Below, piece after piece: positions 21,190-32,290 of a stretch of DNA of 64,000 nt (position 1 is the first letter of the stretch; every line of letters starts with the position of its first letter). The position numbers were made by a program, and so were the translations under genes. Source of the stretch: Streblospio benedicti (taxonomy: Eukaryota; Annelida; Polychaeta; Spionida; Spionidae); contig CM032667.1 of NCBI GenBank assembly GCA_019095985.1, positions 44,130,351-44,194,350 of the forward strand, given 5' to 3'. The notes under the pieces are model-generated. The model saw only the letters and a list, made by a program, of their open reading frames with translations. It was not told the DNA's origin and did not search any database.

Positions 21190-24100
21190 CATTTAGGTAT
21201 ATTCGTTCTGTCTGTCTGGTTGATGTAGATGACTGAGAATATGCGAAGAAGCTCGAAAACCACCTCTAAATCTTTGATAATTATGGCCAGGTTTGTGTAC
21301 ATTTTATAGTCACAAGGTTCTGGTTTCAAGATGTTCCTTGCCTGACATCAGTCCAGTATAACGCCGTCCTTTTTGCCAACGTTAACAAAACAGTGTCGCT
21401 CAATGATACAGAATAGTGAATGGATATTGACCGAAGAAAGTTATTGGACTGTTGGTCTCCACATTTGATTAACTGAATGATAGTAAACAGAATTGACATT
21501 AAAATGGTAATGGTCCCATCAAAATTTAACTCTTGTCCTGTCTCATAGTTAACATTCTCAACTTACATTGTATTCAGCTACAAACAGTCTAAAAACTTGA
21601 TGTTTGTAAGTTTTGCAATTTTGTACTTTAGCAATTAGTACAGAAATATCACAAATCGACCCCCCTCCCCCACCCCATCATTTCTTTATTTTTCTTAAAT
21701 GTTAACATATAGACCAAATAGAAGAAGACAAAAACTAGCGATACCTCCTCCACGAATGTAAATGTATGTGACACCAACATACTAATGAATTACTTCTACA
21801 TAGTTTAGCCAAACAATTAGAAAGATGGGATGGTCAAGTATATGTATTATAGAAAGGTTGTGGTAATTTGAGAGCGATGACAGTCTGATAAGTTAGCCTC
21901 GTGCTTTGGGCAAATGTACACACAATGATAGCTTTTAATACGCAATATATAATATGGCCAGAGCTAGCAGCATTTCAATTAAGTGTAAAGCCTACTATTT
22001 ATCGTTAATTATTAGCTCTATCAAAGTTTATACAAAACCATAGTCATGGTTTGCCATTACGTGAGTTTGGATATCACGATGGTCTCATTGCTGATGTGGT
22101 TATTTTCGTCTTACTCTGTGCCTGGAGAATGAATTTGCATTTTCCTTTTAAATCTGAAGGATAACTTATGGTTTATTAAGAAAAATTTCCATTTATGTTT
22201 CAACATATATGTTGCAACGTTGGAAAACAGCTCTAAAAGAGAATGAATTAAATAATTCATAAACCTTTATAATCAAATTAAAATAAAATGAAATTCCATA
22301 TTCAGTTACCGGACATAGAATAAGACAAAAATAACCACAACAATAGTTATAGTTGTCATTCAGAAAGACTTGTGACTGTTTTGAATGAAAACAGTTTTTA
22401 AAAATTGTATGTATTGTATTCTTTTGACAGGAGTCATTCATAAAAGACCTCTTACCCTACTAGTAGTAGACAAGCAGGGGTGACGGTAGGGGTAGGTGAC
22501 ATAGTCATCATACATGTAATGTGTATATAGTTTTCAGTTTGTGTCCAGTCTCTAAGCAACTATTTGAAAACATGCCTTTGTCTTTATAACGTCACTAAGC
22601 TCCTTGTCTATGTGGTGTCAATAACCATTACCTGGTATTTGAAAACCAACTGCAAGAAAGACAATTCCTTCACTACCACGTCATTGCCATAATGAAATAA
22701 GTAAATTAAACCTATAGAACTGACTCCTCCGTTAGAAATATAATCACATTTAGCAATTACATAAAAACTAATTAGACATACGCTGTGCTTGAAATACTTC
22801 TCTACTACGTCAAATTTAGGGTTGTGGGTAGCATCATAGGCTGCCTGGCTGCCGAACAAATAAAATGTCACAGAAATAACTCTTAATGATGCTTCATTAC
22901 CGACGTGTATTGTGAGTAAATTTTAAAAGTTAAATGGTGGGCATGACGTTGATTCAATTTAAAGATTGAGGCATTTAAGAGTCTCAAGAAACTCAAAACC
23001 AAAAACATTTGATGGACATTATTTTGCATTTTGATGGATAAAACAATTAATTTTTCCCCACGATTTGATTTAAAACATTCTTTTTTTTTGTATTTTCAGT
23101 AATCTATAAAACATAAGTTAAATTGATTTTCAATGAGCTCTGATGATTTTTCTTTTAAAATTTGTATGAAATCTACGTAGTTTGGACCATTTTGACATGA
23201 TCCTTTGTTTAAAAAATGTGACTTTCTCAGCCCGCAACTCTCTTATCACTATAGACAGTCAAAGACAAAGCAACTAAGATAAACCAAGCATGAACGATGT
23301 GCCGAACACTCTCTTCAGTAACTCTAAATACTACCTCCCTCCAAACATTAAATAATTATATTAATAATTTAATAAAACACAAATCTACAGTTTCAAGACA
23401 TTCGCTGAAAAATGACAACTGTAAGTTCCAGTGGAGGATCTGATCATGATGAAACATTAAGATTTAAAAAGCAAACCATTTAATTATTTAACAGCTTATA
23501 CTGAGAATATTCTGCTGTGCAGACGTTGTGAACCATAAATATTTCTTGAACCCTGATTTCCAGACTTCATTCACCCAAAATAACATCAAGGTTAGTATGA
23601 CCGACAAAAGAATGACAACTGACGCCTTTCAAACCACAAAACCTATTATTGTCTCTCAACTATCCAATGAGACTAACTATAGAAAGAGGCTAACTATAGA
23701 AACAGACATATGCACCCTGTGTTTCATCTTAATACGAGTCCCTTTTTGTTAAAAGTTCAGTCTCTTCCCCAAAAGAAACCAATTATTGGTCCACCTGTTT
23801 TCTCTAACTACTAGTTGAGCAGAACCGTCTACGCGCAGCCGACATTTGACGTCACGTGATTGTCACATGTCAACACACTAACGTCTGCCTATCTAAAACG
23901 TGCACATCTGTATACACGAGTTTTCTTTTCTACGAATTCTGGGACTTCTGGGTTATCTTTTAGATAAACAAACAAAATAACGCGTCTTTTACCATGCATT
24001 GTGAGAATTTTCATAGACAACCATTGATAGAGACTACATTATTTCCTCGCCTACCCCGCCCATTTCTACTGAACGCATGGGGTGGTTTCTATGAGATGGC

Positions 24101-24283
24101 TTTACGTTAGATAGTAGGTCTAGATACTGTATTATATATATTAAAACTTTCAGTACCAATATCCAATTATACATAGTAATGACCAGTATTTTGGAGTTAA
24201 GTAAAGAGGGTAGATGATTGATATAGAATCATAAATTAAAGCAGTGTAAGCTTAATAAATATAATTCCAATATGTGAAATATC
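21190..24283. other. Intronic, nothing recognised
   Basis: About 3.1 kb of AT-rich DNA with scattered chance frames (for example minus-strand frames at 22193-22441 and 22608-22871). No repeat structure noted. Confidence 0.45.
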
Positions 24284-24811
24284 ATGGTAGTACACGTAGC
24301 CTGGAGACTCACAAGTGTTGGTTGGTTGCTGCTGCTGGTGGTGGGCCCAGTAGATCTAGTATCTTCGCTAGATTGTTATAGTTGTAAATATGTAAAATTT
24401 GAAATTGATAAAGATGTAAGGAACGAAGAGCAAATTGACCATTTCAAGGGATTCAAAAAGGAGCTCTTTGGCCGGTTGGCAAAAAAAAGGTTCACCATTG
24501 CGCGACGAATGCAACACAGACAATCCACCTAATTCTACTCTACTGCCATAGTACTTTGAACCAGAGCTTCTAACTACCAGGGTTTGTGTCGTGTGTAAAG
24601 TAAAAGTTGAAGGGATAAATTTTGAGATGATGAATAAAAACTATCAATTCTATCGGTATCGTATTAAACGGCAATGTTAAGGTAAAGTGAACTGGACTGG
24701 GTTGACTATCAGTGTGATTACGGTAAAAAGAACGCTCAGTGGGGACCTACAAAAATACGCGTCTCTAAATACGCAATGAATAGCTCATTCAAACTTCGTA
24801 GAACGAAATGA
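24284..24811 (+). pseudogene. Broken Ly6/uPAR-like (three-finger) gene
   Basis: The 5' frame (24284-24532, 82 residues) has a start Met, a hydrophobic signal peptide (WLLLLVVGPVDLVSS) and then LDCYSCKYV, the L-x-C-Y-x-C opening of Ly6/uPAR domains. Plausible continuations lie in other frames: CNTDNPPNSTLL and YFEPELLTTRVCVVCKVKV share one frame (24501-24680, one TAG between them), and YQCDYGKKNAQWGPTKIRV is back in the first frame (about 24704-24811). At least two frame changes and one stop make an intact product impossible as written. It is either a decayed paralogue or sequence error. The final CCxxDxCN motif was not found, so family assignment rests on the N-terminus. Confidence 0.45.
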
Positions 24812-25204
24812 TAACCTGCACATGCTAGACAGATGGGTGTAACAGCCATATTACGTTCTATGATAAGATGGCGGACAGACATAAACTTGTAAGATCAACC
24901 TCCGATGGGTCACTGCTTAGGCAATTAAAGCCGCTCTTCCTTTTTTGTTGCAATCCTAGCTGCATAGGTAAACTCGGTGTGAGACATTATCTGAATTATA
25001 TTCCTTTTCTGTTTGGGAGATTACCCTCGTAAAATGCACACCCTGACATGGCGTGACGCCCGGGTTCTCCCGTGATATCTGTGTAATTCATGACTTAACA
25101 AGTTTATGCATGTCAGTTGTGTTTAGCACACCAATAAATGCTCTACAATACTCTTTTAGACATTCGAAACGCAGTTTTATGATCATTTTGCTTTTCACTA
25201 CCAG

Positions 25205-25530
25205 TGGGATGTGCGAAAAAAAAACAAAAAAAAAACCTTGCTGGGTGTGGGAAATAATACACAAGAAAGAGAAGCTACGAGAACCTTTTATACAAGAAAG
25301 AGAGACAGAAAGAAAGAGAGAAAAGAGAGAAACAATAAAGAGAGAGAGAGAGAGAGAGAAGAGAAAGAAAGAGAAGCAAAAAGATTGAAAGATAGAAAGA
25401 AAGAAGAGGAAAGAAAGAAGAAAGAAATAAAAGACAACAAACAAAACATAAAGAAAGAGAGGAAAAAACACAAGAAAAAAGTCAAAAAAGAAGGGGAAAA
25501 AAAGAGAGAAAGAAGGATGAATGTGGCTGT
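25205..25530 (+). repeat. Purine-rich (GA/AAG) low-complexity tract
   Basis: About 320 bases almost entirely A and G (agagagag, agaaag, aaaaagag). The long open frames on both strands here (Lys/Glu/Arg or Phe/Leu/Ser only) are artefacts of this composition. Confidence 0.9.
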
Positions 25531-25547
25531 TGACCACCCATACTGAC

Positions 25548-25755
25548 CCTGGTGTCGTCTGCGGTGATGACGGGTTTCTGCCGCCCCGACCGCCGCCGCC
25601 GCCGGGATGACGTCACGTTCGTCGTAGAACGGGTCGACGTAGCTGTAGTCGGCGACGCGTGACGTGTCCATGACGTACTCCGTGACGTCGTCAGCGTTAC
25701 GTGCGGCGTAGGACGCGGCCGCGAGCGCCGCGCAGCCGCACAGTACGAGGAGGAC
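25548..25755 (-). CDS. Secreted precursor, second exon (signal peptide and pro-region)
   Basis: On the minus strand the acceptor ctctgcctgcag precedes 25755 and a donor CAGG|GTCAGT follows 25548. The frame continues in phase 0 from the exon at 27543 to give MIISLSQ-VLLVLCGCAALAAAS, a textbook signal peptide, then an acidic pro-segment (YVMDTSRVADYSYVDPFYDE) and RHHRRRHQ. The exon is very GC- and CpG-rich compared with its surroundings. It most likely belongs to the urotensin-II-like precursor (same strand, no other signal exon there), but its exit phase (1) needs an extra exon before 18004. A separate gene is possible. Confidence 0.6.
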
Positions 25756-25789
25756 CTGCAGGCAGAGCGGGGGTGTACGTGGGCTCGAC

Positions 25790-26165
25790 TCCCGAGGGGG
25801 TGGGGGGGAGGGGTGGGGCTAGCATTTGTTTTGGGTAGGTATGCTCCACGGTGAGTTCAAAATGGAGGGTCTTAATGTTTTGTAAAATGGGGGCGGCGGG
25901 AGAGGGGGTCTTAGATATGGTTTATGCCAGAATAGAGGGTCTTAAATATTGTTGTTTAAAACAATACATCGAAACTATAAGGAACTTGAAGGCAACAACA
26001 AAATATCACGATGTTTCAGTTTACTTGTTTTTTCAAAAGTATGGGTCTTTGCTTTGGGATTTAGAGAATTTACGGTATCTTTGGGGTTTGGCTGCCAAGA
26101 AATAGGGGTTTTAGATGTTTGGTCATCTCAAAATCGGGGGTCTTTCTGCTGAGCATATATGCCCA
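25790..26165. repeat. G-rich degenerate repeat (agggtcttaa units)
   Basis: The motif atggagggtcttaatgttt / gagggggtcttagatatgg / agagggtcttaaatattg recurs at intervals of about 30-50 bases, continuing weakly to ggggtcttt near 26140. It looks like the complement of the minisatellite at 19225-19470. Confidence 0.45.
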
Positions 26166-27050
26166 ACCCGACTGTGGAAGTGCCCCAACCCCTCTGCTGG
26201 CGGTCATTTGCTCTATGAATAAGTGTTGTTAGTGAGTTGCTTAAAGTGTAGGGCACAACTGACAGTACTGCTTGTGTACTGCTACTCTATTGCCGAAAAC
26301 TCATAGAGACCCCGGAGATCTGTGTGAATTCAGTATATGATGAAAGTGCAGAGAAGGCATTCTTAGATAGGGATAATAGGTTCCAATTAATGCAGTCTAT
26401 TTTCTTTGTAATATTTGGATAACTAGAATAACTATTGCCATAATGCACTAAACACATCATATTGCCTTCATCAAAATGCATTTGTTTGGCCACTTGGCAT
26501 AACCTTTGGTCAAGTAACATGACCTGCCTCTTTGGCATGATGGATGTGATGGGTATTGAAAGCTACACGTGCAGCATTACACAAAGACACCATCCTTGAA
26601 GTTTAATTGCAATTTTGTAGATCATCACAAACGAGGCTACTATATCATTAGTAAGATAGAAATTAAATCACACCCGATTAGTATTTTTTTTTAATATTTC
26701 GAAATTGAGCTGGTAATATCATGACAAACATTGCACCTAACCTTCTGATTTTGATAATCAGTTATATCATCAAATAAATGAAAATATATAGTCATTGGTA
26801 AAGACAACACAGTACTCGTATAAACAACTCTCAAAGTGGTAGAAAGTGGAAAGTAGAAAAAATGCTGAAGCAAAAATACTTTATTTACCTCTTATTATTT
26901 TTACGTGCGCAATTACATTATGTTTTTATTTTCCCGGAGAGGGTTATCACCCTTCTTCGAAGAGTGGTGATACCATGGTTATCATGCTTGTACTCAGCCG
27001 GACTACTTTTTCACATTTATAAAACAGTGTTGTAATTGTTTGGAAAAGAG
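26166..27050. other. Intronic; one 33-bp palindrome
   Basis: No exon seen. ggttatcacccttcttcgaagagtggtgatacc (described in halves: ggttatcacccttcttc / gaagagtggtgatacc) at 26942-26974 forms an imperfect hairpin just before the foldback at 27051. Confidence 0.5.
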
Positions 27051-27220
27051 TGATAAATACAAAACCGGGTTTGTTGTGCAACATGCATTATTTTATCAGG
27101 ATTCGTTCTTGGGGCGTATCACGGAGAGCCCTTCGGCTCGGGCTCTCCTTGATATGCCACAACAACTCACCTGATAACATAATTCATATTACAAAATCAC
27201 CCAGTTTTGTCTATTTATCA
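27051..27220. repeat. Foldback family B, copy 1 (TTCG loop)
   Basis: Arms of about 75 bases from tgataaatacaaaaccggg to the inverse acccagttttgtctatttatca fold around ggagagcccttcggctcggg. Same family as 58796-58956. Arms are imperfect (about 80%), so this copy is older. Non-coding, inside intron 1 of the peptide gene. Confidence 0.75.
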
Positions 27221-27542
27221 CTGTATTCGATGCACCTGATAGATTATACTCTATCAAAAATATTTCATAAAAAAGACATGATGCTCTTAAATGCTGTTTA
27301 TGTTGCTGAGAAACAACAGTAAAAGCATTTCCTACTTTCAAGTATAAATTACATTTTAACATGGACACATATATGATCAAACTTTTGCAAGTGGTAGAGT
27401 GTACCAACAAGATATTTTAAATCAAATAAAAAACCTCCACTAAAACGCATTCAATACAAACGCCAATGTAAAAAAAATACGTATAAAAAGTACACACAAA
27501 ATAAGTAAATGAACAAAAAATAAGTGAACCAAAAAACCTTAC

Positions 27543-27563
27543 CTGACTGAGACTGATGATCAT
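27543..27563 (-). CDS. Secreted precursor, first coding exon
   Basis: Minus strand: ATG at 27563-27561, seven codons MIISLSQ, then a consensus donor CAG|GTAAGG at 27542. Phase 0 joins to the exon at 25755 and completes a signal peptide. Splitting a signal peptide after a few codons is common in peptide-hormone genes. The start is supported by a TATA-like box and CRE just upstream. Confidence 0.6.
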
Positions 27564-27600
27564 GACGTTTGAATAAAGACAGCCCCCTACGAACGGCGAT

Positions 27601-27653
27601 CTTATATGCTGTCGATTCCTCCGACTCGGCAGGGGGCGGGGCCAGTGACGTCA
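27601..27653 (-). promoter_or_regulatory. TATA box, GC box and CRE upstream of the precursor
   Basis: Reading the minus strand toward the ATG: CRE TGACGTCA (27653-27646, perfect), Sp1-type GC box (GCCCCGCCCC, 27642-27633), ATATAAG (27607-27601). The TATA predicts a start near 27575, giving a short 5' UTR of about 12 bases. A CRE close to a TATA box is typical of somatostatin and other neuropeptide promoters (established knowledge). Use here is inferred. Confidence 0.5.
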
Positions 27654-27692
27654 CCGCAAGGATCGGCGCCATGCGCAGGCGGAAACCACTCC

Positions 27693-27750
27693 AAGATGGC
27701 GGCTGCTGTTGCAAACGACATTTGAATACAATACAGATTCGTGTCTTAAA
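27693..27750 (+). other. Possible divergent non-coding first exon
   Basis: AAGATGGCGGC (27693-27703) matches the YY1-type element found at the starts of TATA-less transcripts. The following exon-like stretch contains only a 9-codon frame (MAAAVANDI) and ends at a perfect donor AAA|GTGAGT at 27751. This suggests a plus-strand transcript from the same CpG-rich promoter. No downstream exon was identified. Confidence 0.3.
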
Positions 27751-27753
27751 GTG

Positions 27754-28846
27754 AGTATGTTGTAATTCACACTGTGATTTAACACGGAGTTTTGGTCATC
27801 AGTTGACTAGTTAAGTGATAAACTATTAAAATAACTTCAGTGCACTGCGTAATTAGATATTAAGAAATTAGCTCCAGGAAATATATGTGACTCAGTCTTG
27901 TCACGACTTGTGTATTACTCATATGACTATTATGTGGTGGAAAGGTTGTTTTAGATTAAAAAAAACTAAAACTCTACTTTCACTCTTGCGCATCTATTTT
28001 AAGAGAAGCTTGATAGAAAACTTTCAATATTTGTAAACACTAACACTTGTATAAAGATATGCGCGCATGCTGGACTTAAAACATACACTTATATTCTAAT
28101 AGAAATATTAAGAGTGCGATCGTAGTTCCTGTCTAGAACCAGCAGGTGGCTACAAACAATTGCATTCTAGGAAAAAAAATAGACAAACAGTATCAGTCTT
28201 TATCATTTCTTTCTGCCACGCCGTACACCACAGAGCTTTGGTTGATTGAGACTGGCATCACGTGGGTATAACTCGTCCTGAAATATTTCTATTGAGACAG
28301 CGAAAAAGCTTCATGCATATGCAAAACAGCCACGTGTTTGGTTTGTTTGTCTATTTATTTCCCATGATTCCTAGCTATACGAAAACAAGTGTATAGTCCA
28401 CCGGTTCTGCAAACATTATATTGTTACACACGTGTGTAGACATTTTAAAGATGCTATTATTGTGCCGTATACGTAAAATTACGTATGCTGACAAACACAA
28501 ATGTTTGCATACTTCTCTCATTTTCATAAATGAAATTCATATTCCATTTGAGTTTATTATTTTAGTCGGGTTATGATAATATTTCCAATTCATGATTTGA
28601 CGATATTGTGTGCGCAGTGTGTGGCTAACAAGTTATGCCCATCAGTATACATTGTTTTAGAGCATTTTATATATTATATAAGCTCCACAAAAGTGGAACA
28701 TCGTTTCTTTTTTCTAGAGCCCACACCCCAATCCGAAGGTGTAAATATCAGATGTGTATAGTCTGGGGGATATTTTCCAAAAGAGCCCTCTATAACACCT
28801 TGCCCACATGAAATAGTCACACCTGCCAACCAAGTTTTTTTAGTTA
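27754..28846. other. Intergenic, nothing recognised
   Basis: AT-rich; no coding or repeat structure found. Confidence 0.5.
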
Positions 28847-29260
28847 AATTGTAGGAATTGACCACGAGATTGGAGTGTCAATGGGAAAATTGAGCATGCT
28901 GACATCTGATTTGGGCAAATTTTCCCCCATTGACACACAATCAGTGGTCAAATACCATTCTATCATGACTAAAATCCACACTAAACGAGTGTCTGATTCG
29001 TTTTTATTTAAAAAAAAACCATATCATAACGTTCTCATTGCAAGTCAATTTGTCAACCAGCGTGCTTAATTATACGATCGACTGCACGCACGAAGACCAC
29101 TACTACGGCACTAGTCTAAACTTTTGACCATGCGACGTCAGCGGCTGTATTGAAAATGTGACGAGTTTAGACTAGTGCCGTAGTAGTGGTCTCCGTGCGT
29201 TCAGTCAATCGTATAATTGAGCACGCTGATTGACCAATCAGCGTGGGTTATTGTTAATTT
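28847..29260. repeat. Foldback family A, copy 1
   Basis: Composite foldback. The first hairpin is gtgtcaatgggaaaattgag... paired with ...caaattttcccccattgacac (28880-28940). The second is much longer (29049-29238), with about 75-base arms carrying accactactacggcactagt and its inverse around a 45-base loop. Shared with copy 2 at 61913-62250 (gaattgacca, agattgga, tctatcatgact, gcgacgtcagcg). Non-coding MITE-like element. Confidence 0.7.
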
Positions 29261-29387
29261 GGCACACGGTAATGCTAAAAAAAATTGTTTATTGTAATTG
29301 TATAATACAATAGTACTTTTTATTACTGGCTATAGACTATTTATTGCAGTTATGTAGATATTAGGACATACATGTAATTATATGTAA

Positions 29388-29770
29388 GTGTCAGCCATCT
29401 TAATTTTCCAATATGGCCGCCGAAAAAGTCTAGAATCAATGCAATCATCTAGCTGGGGGCTCAGTTGTAGGCATAGATCTCATTTGCTTGGTACTCAAAC
29501 ATCTTCAACAACACCAATAACCTCACAAAGCCCTATCAAGGTCAAAAGAGGTAGAGTTGCTCCTGTGGATTGGAGCAAATGTATTTTTTGCCAGTATTAT
29601 GGCTATTCACAAAACTCCACCAAGTTGAAATGATGCAAGCATCCTCTGCATGGGCAACATATGACTCAAACTTACAATATAGATTGGTCGGTGTTAATCA
29701 TATTATTGCTGCAGAAAGCAAATACCATTCAGCATGCAAAGAGAAGGCATTCATGAAGTACAGTATATAA
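29388..29770 (+). pseudogene. Decayed coding fragment with CxxC...HxxxC pattern
   Basis: One frame gives GRVAPVDWSKCIFCQYY, and the next frame continues with ...LVGVNHIIAAESKYHSACKE. The C-x2-C followed by IAAE.KYH..C is a zinc-knuckle-like pattern that I associate with multicopy orphan proteins of marine invertebrates, often part of mobile elements. At least one frame change separates the halves. Function unknown. Confidence 0.4.
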
Positions 29771-29814
29771 GTGTTGTATGTGAATCACCACCGCACCTCA
29801 TTCACGCCAGGTTA

Positions 29815-30090
29815 TAGCTTCAACCACCACACATGAATTGGGGTTAGGCCGCTTGAAGCGTCACACACATATCTTTTTTATATGATAACATACCAGGTTA
29901 GCTGCTTCAAACGTAACACATCTTAGTACATAATGAACCCTTGGGTTAGTGCTTCAAGCATACACATCATATGATTTGAATATTTACAGCGTCATAAGCT
30001 TTAAGCATAACACATCATACACAGTTATGAATCATTCGATTCATAGCTTCAACCATACGCATCATATGATAACATATAGCATAGTTTTCC
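29815..30090 (+). repeat. Degenerate satellite-like tandem repeat
   Basis: Five to six diverged units of about 50-60 bases built on gcttcaagcataacacatca and tatgataacat. Unit borders drift, indicating age. Confidence 0.6.
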
Positions 30091-31084
30091 AGTGAGCTGG
30101 AATCTATAGGCATATCATGTACTGGAAAATATTCCAAAGGACATGTTCTGGGGCGAATCTAGATTATTAGGAGAGGGGGTGGTTAAATCCTGCATATGCT
30201 AGCATGTCCGAAACGAGGCGGCAACTGCCATAACCATGGAAAATTCCCTTATAAAATTGCGTGGAATTAACCGAGATTGTCTGTATGCCTACAATAAAAA
30301 GGAGAAAAATCTCTTGATTAGAGGGAGCAGGACTCCGGGGGCTCAAGTCCCCCAGCCCCCAAGATGTGAAAAAGCACAGTCCCAAAACGGTGGCGATTGC
30401 ACTGCAGGCATCTACATGTAAGACGCCTGCAACAATCTCCCCGCCCCCCTCCCTCCCCAATGTAAATTTCTCTCTACAGTCCTGTGTATTTAAACAATTC
30501 AATGTGGGCACGAGAGACACCCATGAAGTGATACTGTATTCCATCATCTATCAATTAAACCATAAATATAATAATAGCATGCAATGTATATGATGTTTGT
30601 TGTTCTCACACGTGTGCTGAAAACAGTAATTCTGATTGGCAAAAGGTGCAGGTTATCCTAATGATAAATACGCGACAAAACGGCAGGGAATTGGTACATA
30701 AGAATACCAGTTGGCTGCTATATCAGAAAACCTGTCACCTCGTGTGTTTTTTTTTAGCAAATTTTGTTAGTTGTGCTCACTCGTTCTGTTTAGATCCACA
30801 CTCACTGAGATGTTTTCCGATATCTCAACCTTTTCATTATGTTCCATTGGCAGCGCATACATTGATCCCGGCCATGCACCCGCTGAGGGCATATGTTTTC
30901 AGCTAGGGCCTTGCCACAGTTTTGCCAAGCGGTTTTGTTTACGTCTGCGGTTTCTACGACGGTTTCCTCGAGCTCATTCAGTGACAGCCGTACAGTTATG
31001 GGCACATGTCACATGGGCTCGGTGCTTTATGAGTGCATGGGCAGTTTATATTATTTTATGTTGGACTTTTGATATTTCCCTGTG
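30091..31084. other. Intergenic, nothing recognised
   Basis: Contains a G/C-rich patch at 30325-30470 (gactccgggggctcaagtcc) that may be part of an old repeat. The overlapping open frames on both strands do not look coding. Confidence 0.45.
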
Positions 31085-31385
31085 TAATCATCCTTCAATC
31101 GTGTTTCATAAGTGAAAGAAATTTTGCCTAGTACATCAGTAGGCGAAGTTTTCCATAAACTAGCAATAGTGTATCATGTCACAGCTGTACATATTCAATG
31201 TTTTATGCTGGTGTAGCCTCGTTCAACCAGTCTCTTGGTTACAGTTAGTGTGAGCAGGTAACACCAGGGTCTCAATGATCAAGGCTGCACCCGTTTTATT
31301 GTTTTATCATTGAGTTTGTCAGTTCGAGTGGTGTCCCACTTATCGACACGTGAAATTATTATATATGTGTTTTGCAATGCAATGC
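31085..31385 (+). repeat. Direct duplicate, left copy (about 300 bp)
   Basis: Begins ccttcaatcgtgtttcataa and continues through gctggtgtagcctcgttcaa to gaaattattatatatgtgtt. About 90% identical to 31980-32290, about 895 bases away in the same orientation. No coding frame between or within the copies. Confidence 0.75.
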
Positions 31386-31979
31386 CGGGGCCATAAGATT
31401 ACATCAAATCATTGCTACTTTGCGCTGAACAACCTGTTTGGAATTTCCCATGCACATGCTTCACACACTGTTCAAGTGTGGGGGTTTAGCTTGAATAGTG
31501 CTATGACTCATGCACTGATCGCCCACGCCACCACACTCTCACAAAAAAACAACAACAACATAACATAGGGAAAGCAGTGACCACTCCACACTAGAGACGA
31601 GCTGTGCTCGGCAGGAGTAACGATGAAATTATACATAGAGCACCTGTGAAAAAGTTGACGTTATGTGATGTCATCAGATCTTTCAGCTCGCCGTATGGCC
31701 TGTGTGTATTACTATTGATATCACATATAATTAGTAACATAAATTACTGGGGAGGAAAGAAGTTGATTACTTATCAAGTTCCTCCCCATTTGCATGATTT
31801 AATCATACTTTTAAGACTATATCTAAGCATTTCAATACAATAAACACTCGCAGTAGCATGTGTTTCACAAAATGGTCAAACATTCATAAAAACGACCAGG
31901 CACTGTAGGCCTATGATTTGTGTAAAATAGAAACTGAAAAATGTGGCATTTTGATGAATTATAGATCATATTTGCCTCT

Positions 31980-32290
31980 GCGATCGTCCTTCAATCGTGT
32001 TTCATAAGTGAAATAAATTTTGCCTAGTTTACAACCAGTAAGTGAAGTTTTCCATAAACTAACAATAGTGTGTCATGTCACAGCTGTACATATTCAACGT
32101 TTTATGCTGGTGTAGCCTCGTTCAACCAGTCTCTTGGTTACAGTTAGTGTGAGCAGGCAACACCATTGTCTGGTTGATCAAGGCTAAAACCGTTTTTATT
32201 GTTTTATCATTGTGTTTGTCAGTTTGAGTGGTGTCGCAGTTACGGACATATGAAATTATTATATATGGGTTTTGCTATGCAATGCTTTGT
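31980..32290 (+). repeat. Direct duplicate, right copy (about 300 bp)
   Basis: Right partner of 31085-31385. The intervening 590 bases are unique and non-coding. I found no terminal inverted motif, primer site or target-site duplication that would make the pair ends of one element, so a local segmental duplication is the simpler reading. Confidence 0.75.

Noticed and set aside
25053-25671. Long frames of Lys/Glu/Arg (plus) or Phe/Leu/Ser (minus)
   Set aside because: Products of a purine-only low-complexity tract. Only the 25548-25755 part of the minus frame is kept, as an exon with its own splice sites.
30167-30547. 126-codon minus-strand frame
   Set aside because: Overlaps two plus-strand frames over a G/C-rich repeat-like patch; no domain or splice logic.
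31085-32290. Direct 300-bp repeats as ends of an LTR element
   Set aside because: No TG...CA ends, primer-binding site, polypurine tract, coding remnant or target-site duplication was seen. A segmental duplication explains them.
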